From Paramicrobacterium agarici (GTDB lineage: Bacteria; Actinomycetota; Actinomycetes; Actinomycetales; Microbacteriaceae): 64,000 nt of DNA. Below the pieces are notes generated by a model. It was not told the origin of the DNA, ran no database searches, and saw only the letters and a program-made list of their open reading frames with translations. Shown here one piece after another: positions 33,731 to 42,160 of the stretch. Position 1 is the stretch's first letter; each line of letters opens with the position of its first letter. The translations under genes were made by a program, and so were the position numbers. The stretch lies in assembly GCF_002563955.1 (NCBI RefSeq), contig NZ_PDJE01000001.1, positions 124,001 through 188,000 on the forward strand. Reading direction: 5' to 3'.

Positions 33731-35263
33731 TCAGCTCTCAAGTTGCGCCTGTCTCGCCCCGCTCAGGCGTCTCGCAGTTCGTTCCAGGTCTGCGAGCTCG
33801 TCGGGCTTTACGCTGTCGCATGCCCAGGCGACGTAGCCGTCAGAACGTACGAGGATGAGGGCCGCAGGTGGTTCTGCCACGGGCATACAGACCGTCGTCA
33901 CTCCCTCCGGCGTGATCTCCTGACCACCACGCAAGTCAATCAGGGTGGGCCGGGCGTCATCGAGAAGCTCGTCGATCTTCGTCAGCTCAGGAACGAAGGT
34001 CCCGACCAGGGAGTGGTCGGCAGGTTCCGCCGGATAGGTAACTTCCGATCCCTCCAGCATTCGTATGAGCCGAGAAACCACCGCTGGCTCCTCGAACAGT
34101 TCCCCGAGCAGCTCTCGCAGGGACGTCACGGCGCTGTCCGGTGACAGTAGGAGGGTCTGGACTTGGCTGTGCATCACCACACGCTCGGCGGCCGGGCGCC
34201 GGTCGGTCTCATAACCGCCAAGTGCGTCGCTATGGCCCTGAACTGCTGCTGCGAGCCGCCAAGCGAGGCAGGCGGCGTCTTGCAGGCCGACGTTGAGCCC
34301 TGGCGCCCCGACCGCGTTGTGAACGTGAGCGGCATCCCCTGCCAGTAGCACCCGGCCCCGGCGGTATGCGGATGCGATCCTCGTGTTCCGCCCCCGCCAA
34401 CGGCGCAGCTGATGCGGTCCGGGCAAAGTTGGCGGCTGCACCGGGACGTGCGCGCCAACGACTCGATCGAGAGCCTGAGCGACTTCGGCGAACGTCACGG
34501 GGGCTGCGTCTGTCGTGTCGTCACCGGCTGGCCACTCCATCGCGCTGATTAGGACGGTGCCGTCGCCCCTCGGCATCATCGACCACGCGCCGCGCTCGGT
34601 GCGATTCCAACCGTACAGACCAAGCGAGCCGACGCCCGGAACCTCGACTAGGCTCTGGCCGGCCGAGACGCTTGCCGCCGCGACGACGGCGTCGGCAGAT
34701 CGGGAGACGACGTCGTCATCGGTGACGCCGGGGAACCCGATCCCCATGATGCGGCGGACATCGCTATGAGCGCCGTCGCAGCCGACGACGTACCTCGCGG
34801 CGACCGTTTGCTCCTCAGCAGTACGGTCCCGGAAGCGCACGCTCACCATCTGCTGGTCGTCGATCAGGTTCAGCACCTCACATCCGCGCCGAGTCGTCAC
34901 GCCTGCCTCCGCTGCCCTTTCAGCGAGTGCTTGCTCGAGTTGCTGCTGCGTGACCCGGATGCCGTGAAGGCGATCATAAGGCGACAATGACAGAGTCAGT
35001 GCGAGCCCGCCGAACTGGAACAGCGGAGAGGGATCAGGCATACGCGCAAATCCGAGCCGCCGATGGATGCCTCGATGCTGCAGCAGGCGCGCAGCCTGCC
35101 CGATGACAGCGTTCGCCTTCGGCATCGCGCTGGGTTCGGAAAGCTTCTCGAGCACCGTCACCCGCAGCCCCGCCCTGGCCAGGTCTCCGGCCAGCAGCAG
35201 TCCCGTTGGACCGGCACCAACCACGACCACATCGCAGTGGGGGGCTTGTGACGTGCCCTTCAC
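33731..35263 (-). CDS. Group A FAD-dependent monooxygenase (antibiotic hydroxylase-like)
   Basis: 510-aa aromatic/polyketide hydroxylase. The FAD GxGxxG is VVVVGAGPTGLLLAGDLARA, the second FAD motif VVGCDGAHSDVR and the third RVLLAGDAAHVHNAVGAPGL. The C-terminus EPPAALILVRSDGYVAW ends in the family thioredoxin-like domain. The layout is like rifampicin monooxygenase (Rox) and TetX relatives, but I cannot assign the substrate. GTG 35263 is a tentative start (GGAG 10 nt upstream). A remnant of a very similar N-terminus lies at 36870-36948. Confidence 0.85.
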   Translation of the reverse strand: MKGTSQAPHCDVVVVGAGPTGLLLAGDLARAGLRVTVLEKLSEPSAMPKANAVIGQAARLLQHRGIHRRLGFARMPDPSPLFQFGGLALTLSLSPYDRLHGIRVTQQQLEQALAERAAEAGVTTRRGCEVLNLIDDQQMVSVRFRDRTAEEQTVAARYVVGCDGAHSDVRRIMGIGFPGVTDDDVVSRSADAVVAAASVSAGQSLVEVPGVGSLGLYGWNRTERGAWSMMPRGDGTVLISAMEWPAGDDTTDAAPVTFAEVAQALDRVVGAHVPVQPPTLPGPHQLRRWRGRNTRIASAYRRGRVLLAGDAAHVHNAVGAPGLNVGLQDAACLAWRLAAAVQGHSDALGGYETDRRPAAERVVMHSQVQTLLLSPDSAVTSLRELLGELFEEPAVVSRLIRMLEGSEVTYPAEPADHSLVGTFVPELTKIDELLDDARPTLIDLRGGQEITPEGVTTVCMPVAEPPAALILVRSDGYVAWACDSVKPDELADLERTARRLSGARQAQLES

Positions 35264-35429
35264 TCGTCCATCACTCCATTCACGCCGCTTCGTCCTCGTC
35301 ACAATCCGGCAGTCCCGGCACCAATCGTTCGAGCGGCCGAAGCAGTGCTTCGCAATCTCCTTTCGTCGATTCGTGCACCAGCTTCCTTCAGTCACCACCC
35401 GATGGGCGCATGGGCAACGTGCTCGCTCA

Positions 35430-36056
35430 TCAGAATCCGATCACCTCTTCGAGAAGCAGCACTGTGGCACGCCCAGGGCGAGGATCCGCGTTGATCGTGA
35501 GCATGAAGTTCACAGCGCTGGGCCGGCCGTATGCCTCCCGGGCTCGCTCATCCTCCCGTGGAAGAGCGTGTTCCTCAAGGCGATGGATCGCAGCATTCAT
35601 ATCCGCGACGACTTTCTGTGCGCCGACGACCCAGATCGCGCGCGCGCCGCCGGCGTACGCGGGGAGCTGGCTTCCGCTGGCGGAGGCGGCGATGAGCGAT
35701 CCCGCTTCCGTGACGGCGGCGACACTTCCGAGAACGACATCGGGACTAGCCACGAGACGTCGGATGCCGTCGGCATCCGCGCCCCGGTCCATCGACTGTA
35801 CCTGTCGTCGAACCGACCGGTATCGCCCGCTATCGTTGACGTCCTCGTCGATTCCGGAGACGCGCAGCGTCTCACTCGATGCGGTCAGCACACTGTCGCC
35901 TTCGGGCACCAGCTCGCGCACTCGGACGCGCGCTTCGGCGCTGTCGCGAAGGATCTCAACCGTGAAGCCGTGCCGGGTGAGCGCTGCGGCCGCCCGTTCG
36001 ATCTGCTCGCGAGATGCCGAGCGTGCGAAGTCTGAAGTCACGTGAAACTCGGCCAC
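35430..36056 (-). CDS. LUD-domain protein (LutC/YkgG-like)
   Basis: 208-aa protein of the lactate-utilisation LUD fold: MAEFHVTSDFARSASREQIE, then VPEGDSVLTASSETLRVSGI, LGSVAAVTEAGSLIAASASG and RAIWVVGAQKVVADMNAAIH. LutC proteins support an iron-sulfur lactate dehydrogenase, but lutA and lutB are absent, so a stand-alone role is likely. GTG 36056 follows AGGAGG. It lies between TetR and the flavin monooxygenase on the same strand, and these may form one unit. Confidence 0.82.
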   Translation of the reverse strand: MAEFHVTSDFARSASREQIERAAAALTRHGFTVEILRDSAEARVRVRELVPEGDSVLTASSETLRVSGIDEDVNDSGRYRSVRRQVQSMDRGADADGIRRLVASPDVVLGSVAAVTEAGSLIAASASGSQLPAYAGGARAIWVVGAQKVVADMNAAIHRLEEHALPREDERAREAYGRPSAVNFMLTINADPRPGRATVLLLEEVIGF

Positions 36057-36156
36057 CGTCAGACCTCCTCCTCGAAGCGCGGTTCCGCTGCACGACCTGG
36101 TTCGCGCCGTGGCGAGATCAGTTCGATGTTGTCCAGCCGATCATCTGCGGTAAGTG

Positions 36157-36807
36157 TCATGAGAGCAGTCCAATCAGGTGAGGTCTGGGAGAAGCGGACG
36201 TCGGAGCAGGAAGCCCGTCGCCGAGCTCCGCGAAGACGCGCCGGAGGGCGCTGGGCAACGTCGTTCCGGGCTCGATCATGGGGTAATGGTTTGTAACGAC
36301 CGTCAACGTGCTGAGGGCGATCTGAGCCACGAGACGCGGGTAGAGGTCGGATGCCGGGTCTGTGCCTGTGCGTTCCGCTACCGCGCTGGCCAGGTCGTCG
36401 GTCGCCGTCCGTGCGAGAGCGGCCTGCATCTCCGGCGCCTGATTGAGCTTCTGGACTTCATTGAGGCGCTCACGTGTCGGTTGGCCGTACGGGGCTCCGT
36501 CCTGGACCATCGGCTCCAGGATCGCTTCGCAGATCGCCGCCCACAGTGGCTCATCGGCGGGTCGGCCACGCAGAAGCTCAGCACTGCGTCGAAGACGGAA
36601 GCCCACCCGATAGGCCAACGCGTCGTACTTGGTCGCGAAGTAGTTGCTGAAGGTCCGGAGCGAGACGCCGGCGCGTTCAGCGATGTGCTCGCGCACGACA
36701 TTCTCAAGACCAAGCTCGAACATGAGATCGAGGGCAGCATCACTCAGTGCCTTACGTAACTCGAGCTTCTTGCGCTCGCGTAGCCCTACCTTGGATTCAT
36801 CAGCCAT
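36157..36807 (-). CDS. TetR-family regulator
   Basis: 216-aa repressor. The N-terminal TetR HTH is KALSDAALDLMFELGLENVV plus EHIAERAGVSLRTFSNYFAT (about residues 19-60); the ligand domain follows. ATG 36807 has AGGG 8 nt upstream, while a longer frame runs into a monooxygenase remnant and is rejected. It precedes the LUD and monooxygenase genes on the same strand and probably controls them. A 17-bp palindrome directly upstream is the likely operator. Confidence 0.92.
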   Translation of the reverse strand: MADESKVGLRERKKLELRKALSDAALDLMFELGLENVVREHIAERAGVSLRTFSNYFATKYDALAYRVGFRLRRSAELLRGRPADEPLWAAICEAILEPMVQDGAPYGQPTRERLNEVQKLNQAPEMQAALARTATDDLASAVAERTGTDPASDLYPRLVAQIALSTLTVVTNHYPMIEPGTTLPSALRRVFAELGDGLPAPTSASPRPHLIGLLS

Positions 36808-36827
36808 GACTACGACCCTAGAATATC

Positions 36828-36858
36828 TTTGCCTTGTAGGCAAACTTGCCCGGTGGGC
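36828..36858. promoter_or_regulatory. TetR operator candidates: two adjacent palindromes
   Basis: TTTGCCT-TGT-AGGCAAA (36828-36844) is a perfect 7-bp inverted repeat. Next to it TTGCC-CGGT-GGGCA lies at about 36846-36858. On the minus strand TATTCT beside it reads as a -10 for the TetR gene, so binding would block transcription. Confidence 0.6.
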
Positions 36859-36869
36859 AGATCTGCCAC

Positions 36870-36948
36870 CGGCTGCCCCGGCGTGATCTCCAGCCAGCGG
36901 CAATCCCGTTGGACCGGCGCCGACCGGGCCCACGCCGTCATGCGACAT
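36870..36948 (-). pseudogene. Remnant of an FAD-monooxygenase N-terminus
   Basis: Translated on the minus strand this gives MSHDGVGPVGAGPTGLPLAG, aligning with VVVVGAGPTGLLLAGD of the monooxygenase at 33731-35263. The DNA shares GCCGGTCCAACGGGA. The frame runs into unrelated sequence after about 25 residues. It is a decayed or deleted copy of the same gene family, now upstream of TetR. Confidence 0.7.
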
Positions 36949-37101
36949 TCCTGACAGCTCCTTCACGCTCCGAGAACTCCTCACGGTCGATCACCCGATC
37001 TCCTTCGCGGTTCAGCAAGCCGGAGCATCCTCGACGACGTCGATCAACGAACGGATGGCGATTGCAACGTCCTAGACGCTCGAGATGCCGTCGAAGGAAA
37101 G

Positions 37102-37263
37102 TGGTCGTCACCAGAGGCCGAGCGCACGGGAGACGGCGAGTGGAAGACGGCGACTGTCGCGCTTCCCGACGACGCCTTCGAGGGCGACGCGTCGTTCAGA
37201 ATCTCACTCGCCGACGGCGCTGACGACCTGACGGCACGGTTTGTGCGGGTCGTGCGCGGCTGA
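37102..37263 (+). pseudogene. Duplicated 3' end of the glycosidase-like lipoprotein gene
   Basis: This encodes WSSPEAERTGDGEWKTATVA ... FVRVVRG followed by a stop, matching the C-terminus of the gene at 26755-28479. A 37-nt stretch is identical (37139-37175 against 28352-28388). There is no start codon or upstream homology beyond the junction at about 37100. It is the 3' end of a paralogous or duplicated copy, cut off by the sequence inserted to its left. Confidence 0.85.
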
Positions 37264-37337
37264 CGTGCGCGAACGGTGCGAGGCGTCGACGAGACCTCTC
37301 ACGCCGCCGCGGCGTGACGATGCGCCGCACAAACGAG

Positions 37338-37361
37338 AACGGCCCGCTTTCGCGAGCCGTT
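37338..37361 (-). terminator. Terminator of tRNA-Arg
   Basis: Hairpin AACGGC(c)CGC-TTTC-GCG(a)GCCGTT just past the tRNA 3' end, followed on the minus strand by CTCGTTTGT. Confidence 0.6.
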
Positions 37362-37382
37362 TCGAACTGTCTCAACACAGTG

Positions 37383-37455
37383 CGCGCCACGAGGGATTCG
37401 AACCCCCAACCTTCTGATCCGTAGTCAGATGCTCTATCCGTTGAGCTAGTGGCGC
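37383..37455 (-). tRNA. tRNA-Arg (anticodon ACG)
   Basis: A complete 73-nt cloverleaf on the minus strand: acceptor GCGCCAC/GTGGCGC, D-arm with GAGC, anticodon arm TCTGA-CTACGGA-TCAGA giving anticodon ACG, and the T-arm GGTTCGAATCC. No CCA is encoded. A34 of this tRNA is the substrate for TadA (10654-11118). It marks the right boundary of the 28.5-37.3 kb region. Confidence 0.95.
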
Positions 37456-37616
37456 ATGACCGGGTACTGCGTGATGGGCCGTAGTAGAGGATACATCATC
37501 GGCGGGCGCGATCGCCAATCGCCGGACGAGCTGTTGTGGTGCCCTCGCGCTGCCCGGCAGAATCGATACGCTCAGGAGTGTTGCCTGACAGCATCCATGA
37601 GCCAAAGGAGTAATCG

Positions 37617-38675
37617 GTGAACGAAGAGCGCTTCGACCAGCCCATCCCCGAAACACATCAGCCCTATGTCGCTGCAGCCGACAGGTACACGAACTTCGGT
37701 TACCGCCGCGTCGGCGAGAGCGGCCTGCTGCTGCCGCCGATCTCGCTCGGACTCTGGTACAACTTCGGCGACAACAGGCCGTTCGACGGTCAGCGCGAGA
37801 TTCTGCGCCATGCGTTCGACAAAGGAATTACGCACTTCGATCTCGCCAACAACTATGGCCCGCCATACGGCAGCGCCGAAGAGAACTTCGGGCGCATGAT
37901 GCGCAACGATTTCAAGCCGTACCGCAACGAGCTCATTCTCTCGACGAAGGCGGGCTGGGACATGTGGCCCGGGCCGTACGGGTTCCTCGGCACGCGCAAG
38001 TACCTGCTGTCGAGCCTCGATGAGTCGCTGCAGCGCATGTCGGTGGACTACGTCGACATCTTCTACTCGCACCGCTTCGACCCGAACACGCCCGTCGCCG
38101 AGACCGTGGGCGCCCTCGACACCGCGGTGCGCCAGGGCAAAGCGCTCTACGCGGGCATCTCGTCGTACTCGCCGGATCGCACGCGCGAGGCCGTTGAAGT
38201 GGCGCGATCACTCGGCACTCCGCTCGTGATCCATCAGCCCTCCTACTCGATGCTCAACCGCTGGATCGAAGAGGGCCTCACCGACACCCTCGCCGAAAGC
38301 GGAATGGGATCGATCGGCTTCACGCCCCTCGCCCAGGGACTGCTGACCGACAAGTTCCTCGGAGGCAAGCACGAGGAACACGCCACGAAGCGCCGGTCGT
38401 TCAGCGACGACATGCTGAGCGATGACAACCTGCGTCGCCTCGAGGGCCTCAACAGCATTGCTCGTGATCGGGGGCAGTCGCTTGCGCAGATGGCTCTCGC
38501 ATGGGCACTGCGCACCGTGACGTCTGCTCTCATCGGCGCCTCGCGCGTTGAACAGCTCGACGAGAACATTGCGGCTCTCGACAACCTCGAGTTCAGCGAC
38601 GACGAGCTTCGTCGCATTGATGAGTTCGCGGGAGACGCGGGCGTCAACATCTGGGCGAAATCCAGCGACCTGTAG
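37617..38675 (+). CDS. Aldo/keto reductase (YghZ/L-glyceraldehyde-3-phosphate reductase-like)
   Basis: 352-aa NADPH-dependent reductase. It has the YghZ-type start RYTNFGYRRVGESGLLLPPI and LGLWYNFGD, catalytic HFDLANNYGPPYGSAEE (Asp and Tyr), the Lys in ILSTKAGWDMWPGPYG, DYVDIFYSHRFD and the cofactor end TSALIGASRVEQLDENIAAL. GTG 37617 follows AAAGGAG. YghZ relatives reduce L-glyceraldehyde-3-phosphate and methylglyoxal. It is monocistronic. Confidence 0.92.
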   Translation: MNEERFDQPIPETHQPYVAAADRYTNFGYRRVGESGLLLPPISLGLWYNFGDNRPFDGQREILRHAFDKGITHFDLANNYGPPYGSAEENFGRMMRNDFKPYRNELILSTKAGWDMWPGPYGFLGTRKYLLSSLDESLQRMSVDYVDIFYSHRFDPNTPVAETVGALDTAVRQGKALYAGISSYSPDRTREAVEVARSLGTPLVIHQPSYSMLNRWIEEGLTDTLAESGMGSIGFTPLAQGLLTDKFLGGKHEEHATKRRSFSDDMLSDDNLRRLEGLNSIARDRGQSLAQMALAWALRTVTSALIGASRVEQLDENIAALDNLEFSDDELRRIDEFAGDAGVNIWAKSSDL

Positions 38676-38731
38676 CGAGAATTTCAGAGGGCGGATGCTG
38701 TCGCGCACGACGCGCGACAGCCCTGCGCACG

Positions 38732-39472
38732 TCAGCCGATTCGCGAAGCTTCTGATTGAATAAGCTCGGCGAGGTCCCGAGGTCGGCTCCACATTGGCCA
38801 GTGCCCGGTCGCGAGGTCGATGACGTTAACATTCTGGAGCTTCGCGACTTCGGCGAACATCGGGCGTCCTTCTCGGGCCATCTCCAGCATCTGCACGCTC
38901 GGGATCGAACAGCAGACCAGGGTGGTCGGGACCCCGTTGCGGGCGTCATTCGTGAGCTCGACGGGTTGGCGAAGCACGGAACCAGGTTCAGGGATCGCTC
39001 GAGCGCGAAACCGATCGGGGACATCTGCGCTCAGCCCGTCGAGGCTCGCCTGCTGCCCGAGCACGTCGAAGGATGGCAGCGGGAGCTCGTCCACCTCCTC
39101 CGGGAGGTCTGGGGCGAAGGCACTCCCCGTCGCCATCGGACCCGAGTCGCCCCACACCACCCGCTGAACGAGTTCAGGATGCCGATCGAGGACGAGGCTG
39201 ACGGGGGCGTTCGCCCCGCTGTGAGCGACGATGACAGCGGGCTGTTCCCCGGAGACGCCGAGCCGCGCGAAGAGGCCGACGACCGCCGCGACTTGATCGT
39301 CGAGCGTCCTCGCCGCACGCTCGGGATCGTCCGCGTCAAGGCCGGGAAGTGTCATCGCGGTTGCGCGGGAGTGGTCGGCTTTCAGATGTTCGAGGACGTC
39401 GTCCCACGCCCAGGCACCGAGCCAGTGGCCGGCGATGAGAATGATGGTCGGGCTGCTCGCAATTGTTGTCAT
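38732..39472 (-). CDS. Alpha/beta hydrolase (esterase)
   Basis: 246-aa hydrolase of the EstC/salicylate-esterase-like group. The start MTTIASSPTIILIAGHWLGA carries the oxyanion region, VIVAHSGANAPVSLVLDR the Ser nucleophile and LATGHWPMWSRP the catalytic His. A GGTAGAGG site precedes the ATG. It is divergent from the WYL regulator at 39534, a common regulator-hydrolase pair. Confidence 0.85.
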   Translation of the reverse strand: MTTIASSPTIILIAGHWLGAWAWDDVLEHLKADHSRATAMTLPGLDADDPERAARTLDDQVAAVVGLFARLGVSGEQPAVIVAHSGANAPVSLVLDRHPELVQRVVWGDSGPMATGSAFAPDLPEEVDELPLPSFDVLGQQASLDGLSADVPDRFRARAIPEPGSVLRQPVELTNDARNGVPTTLVCCSIPSVQMLEMAREGRPMFAEVAKLQNVNVIDLATGHWPMWSRPRDLAELIQSEASRIG

Positions 39473-39533
39473 GCCTCTACCTTCGCGGGCGCTGCGGGCA
39501 GGTGTGTGTCACTATTTATGTCATGAATCTGAG

Positions 39534-40244
39534 ATGGGCTGGGCGGTGAAGCGAGCGGAACGACTCCACGCTCTGTCCGAGATGCTGCGCCGCAACGGAT
39601 CGCGAGGTTGCTCGGCTGAGCGACTGGCACGAGAGTTCAGCGTGTCCGTGCGCACCCTCAAGAGAGACCTCGCTGCGCTTGAACGCAGTGGCGCACCCAT
39701 ATGGTCGCGCCCGGGTCCAGGCGGCGGCTACGGATTGGCGATAGGAGCGTCCTTGCCGCCCGTCAGCCTGTCCCCGGCGCAGGCGGTAGCGCTGATGGCC
39801 GCCGGGTCGACTGCGTCTGACGCCCCCTACGCTGACCTGGCAGCATCCGGGATAAAAAAGATTCTCGACGTCCTCGATCCTCGAACTCGAGCGCGAGCCG
39901 ACGAGCTGGCCGGCCGCGTCTGGGTCAACAGCATCTCCCCCGCTTCGCGCTCAATCAAGTCGGCGCTGGAGGAGGCGATGGCCGACCAGCGTGTCGTTCG
40001 CATTCGCTACACGACACAAGACGGGACGACGACAACCCGCGACGTCGAACCCGTGCTCTTCGCGTCCGCAAACGGCCAGTGGTACCTGGTCGGCTGGTGC
40101 CGACTGCGCAACGCGATGCGATGGTTCACCGTGTCTCGCGTCGAGCGAGCCAGTGTGACAAAGACGGCGTGCGGAGAACACGGCATCGACGAGGTCGGAG
40201 AACCGCCGGTCAGCGCCAGACCGGTGCACGGTCGGGGCAACTGA
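39534..40244 (+). CDS. YafY/WYL-domain transcriptional regulator
   Basis: 236-aa regulator. The N-terminal HTH_11 is ERLHALSEMLRRNGSRGCSA with LAREFSVSVRTLKRDLAALE. A WYL effector domain follows with AMADQRVVRIRYTTQDGTTT and ANGQWYLVGWCRLRNAMRWF. The ATG lies just past TATTTATG and may be leaderless; GTG 39546 is an alternative. It is divergent from the esterase, which it likely controls. Confidence 0.88.
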   Translation: MGWAVKRAERLHALSEMLRRNGSRGCSAERLAREFSVSVRTLKRDLAALERSGAPIWSRPGPGGGYGLAIGASLPPVSLSPAQAVALMAAGSTASDAPYADLAASGIKKILDVLDPRTRARADELAGRVWVNSISPASRSIKSALEEAMADQRVVRIRYTTQDGTTTTRDVEPVLFASANGQWYLVGWCRLRNAMRWFTVSRVERASVTKTACGEHGIDEVGEPPVSARPVHGRGN

Positions 40245-40259
40245 CTAGCATTCGCCGAA

Positions 40260-40742
40260 TCACCGGGGCGTCAGGGCTGATCTTCCTTCGGGCGTTGCCT
40301 GACCTTGCGAGGCGTGCTCAGCGCGAGCGTCAGCATGACGAACTCCCGCCCATGCTCCCCATGCCCCGAGCAGCGCGCACCCGGCGACAAGGGCGAGACT
40401 CGAGACGGGGACCAGGCTCGGAGCTCCGGCGACAAGCCAGAGGCCGATCGCGAGCGCGACAACCCCGACGATAGCGCCGCATGACGCCGCACGCTGACGT
40501 GTTCGGTGCCCTGCGTCGAGTTCGCGATCACGCACCACGAGAGCGACAAGCACCCCGAAGACAACGACGACGCCCACGAGCGACCCGTCCAGACCCGATA
40601 CGGCGATCCCGATCGGGAAGAGTTGAGCGGTGACCGAGTTTCCGGCGACGAGTGCTGGAACCGCGGTTCCGATGTACAGAAAGGCACCGAGAATCGCTCC
40701 GGCGACGACGCCGACGAATGCCTCTCTGCCATACCGCAGCAT
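40260..40742 (-). CDS. Hypothetical four-span membrane protein
   Basis: 160 aa. Predicted membrane segments include FVGVVAGAILGAFLYIGTAV, SLVGVVVVFGVLVALVV, GAIVGVVALAIGLWLVAGAP and SLALVAGCALLGAWGAW, and a basic tail follows. I do not recognise the family. It is convergent with the WYL gene and divergent from the riboswitch-controlled transporter, with about 110 bp to the riboswitch promoter. Confidence 0.6.
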   Translation of the reverse strand: MLRYGREAFVGVVAGAILGAFLYIGTAVPALVAGNSVTAQLFPIGIAVSGLDGSLVGVVVVFGVLVALVVRDRELDAGHRTRQRAASCGAIVGVVALAIGLWLVAGAPSLVPVSSLALVAGCALLGAWGAWAGVRHADARAEHASQGQATPEGRSALTPR

Positions 40743-40852
40743 GTCTTAATGTTAACCGTCTGTTCCATGACGTGTAGCCCACGTTCGGGCGACACGCCGG
40801 AGATTTCGCAGAAGCCGCCGCGGGTAACCTGGCCTTCTCATCACACACCGGG

Positions 40853-40858
40853 TAAACT
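40853..40858 (+). promoter_or_regulatory. -10 element of the riboswitch transcript
   Basis: TAAACT (40853-40858) predicts a start near 40865, directly ahead of the conserved riboswitch core. Confidence 0.45.
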
Positions 40859-40860
40859 CT

Positions 40861-40998
40861 GGGGCTTGAAGGGGAGTAGTTCCCACGGCCCGGCACACGG
40901 GCAAAGCGGAGTGTCGACAGACTGGCGCCACGGTAGGCGCCCGGCCCTCCACCCGTACGCGGGCGAACGAGACCTTCGGCCGACCAGGCCGGAGACCC
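40861..40998 (+). promoter_or_regulatory. yybP-ykoY (manganese) riboswitch
   Basis: The leader of the metal transporter at 41032 contains the hallmark core AAGGGGAGTAG (about 40869-40879), an internal helix region, and the late motif AACGAGACC followed by TTCGGCC (40967-40980). These match the yybP-ykoY consensus, which senses Mn2+ in characterised members. The distance of about 35 nt from its end to the GTG start suggests control of translation or of a short terminator. Confidence 0.8.
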
Positions 40999-41031
40999 AT
41001 CGCTTCTCTGGCCGCCGACCAGGAGAAGACC

Positions 41032-42141
41032 GTGACCGACGCTCAGTCAGCCGCACCTCGAAACCCCAGCCCCGCAGACATCCGGCGCTGGCGGCAGTAC
41101 CTCGCCGATGAACGCGCCGAAGCGGCCGTCTACGAAGAGCTGGCCAGCAAGCGTTCAGGTGAGGAACGCGCCATTCTGCTCGGACTCGTCGAAGCCGAGC
41201 GTCGTCACGAAGCACACTGGGTTGCTCTGCTCGGCGAGAACGTGGGGCTGCCCACACGCACGAAGCTCCGCACGAGGATGCTGGCATTTCTCGCCCGTCG
41301 CTTCGGCTCGATCTTCGTTCTCGCTCTCATGCAGCAGGCCGAATCCCGGTCGCCTTACGGAACAGACGACGACGCGACAGAGGCCATGGCCGCCGACGAG
41401 CAGATTCACGAAGAGGTGGTGCGCGGACTTGCTGCACGGGGACGCACGCGCCTCTCGGGAACCTTTCGCGCTGCCGTCTTTGGCGCCAACGACGGGCTGG
41501 TCTCGAACCTCGCCCTCGTGATCGGCATGGCTGCCACAGGCGTCTCGAGTGCCATCGTTCTCGCCTCGGGCATCGCCGGACTGCTCGCCGGCGCACTCTC
41601 AATGGGCGCCGGCGAGTTCGTGTCTGTGAGGTCGCAGCGCGAGCTGCTCAGCTCCACCCTGCCGAACCCCGAGACGCAGAAGATTCTGCCGAACCTCGAC
41701 GCCGAGGCCAACGAACTCGCCCTCGTCTATCGTGCGCGAGGAATGAGCGAAGAGGATGCTGAGTCGCACGCCCGCGAGCGCCTCTACGGACTCGAGTGCG
41801 TTCACGGCAGAGACGATACGGCGCGGCACTCCTCCGATGCGGACACCGACGACCACTCGGCCATCGGCTCGGCGTGGGGTGCCGCAGCATCCAGCTTCTG
41901 CTTCTTCGCCTCCGGTGCCATCGTTCCTGTGATTCCCCTGCTGTTTGGAGCGTCGGGTCTCACGGCCATCATCGTCGCCGCGGTGCTCGTCGGCATCGCC
42001 CTGCTCATGACCGGAGCCGTCGTCGGCGTGCTCTCGGGAGCGTCGCCGTTGAAGCGTGCGCTGCGCCAGCTGGGCATCGGGTTCGGCGCTGCTCTCGTCA
42101 CGTATCTGCTCGGGTTGCTGTTCGGCACGAGCGTGGCGTAG
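41032..42141 (+). CDS. VIT1/CCC1-family iron/manganese transporter with ferritin-like domain
   Basis: 369-aa membrane protein. The N-terminal 145 residues are ferritin-like (YLADERAEAAVYEELASKRS; EAERRHEAHW; ADEQIHEEVV with repeated Glu/His ligands). The C-terminal VIT1 domain has FGANDGLVSNLALVIGMAAT, GALSMGAGEFVSVRSQRELL and four to five spans. Ferritin-like/VIT1 fusions export or store Mn/Fe. GTG 41032 follows AGGAGAAG. Control by the upstream Mn riboswitch fits a manganese-detoxification role. Confidence 0.92.
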   Translation: MTDAQSAAPRNPSPADIRRWRQYLADERAEAAVYEELASKRSGEERAILLGLVEAERRHEAHWVALLGENVGLPTRTKLRTRMLAFLARRFGSIFVLALMQQAESRSPYGTDDDATEAMAADEQIHEEVVRGLAARGRTRLSGTFRAAVFGANDGLVSNLALVIGMAATGVSSAIVLASGIAGLLAGALSMGAGEFVSVRSQRELLSSTLPNPETQKILPNLDAEANELALVYRARGMSEEDAESHARERLYGLECVHGRDDTARHSSDADTDDHSAIGSAWGAAASSFCFFASGAIVPVIPLLFGASGLTAIIVAAVLVGIALLMTGAVVGVLSGASPLKRALRQLGIGFGAALVTYLLGLLFGTSVA

Positions 42142-42160
42142 CGGTCTGCCGCGAACCTGC

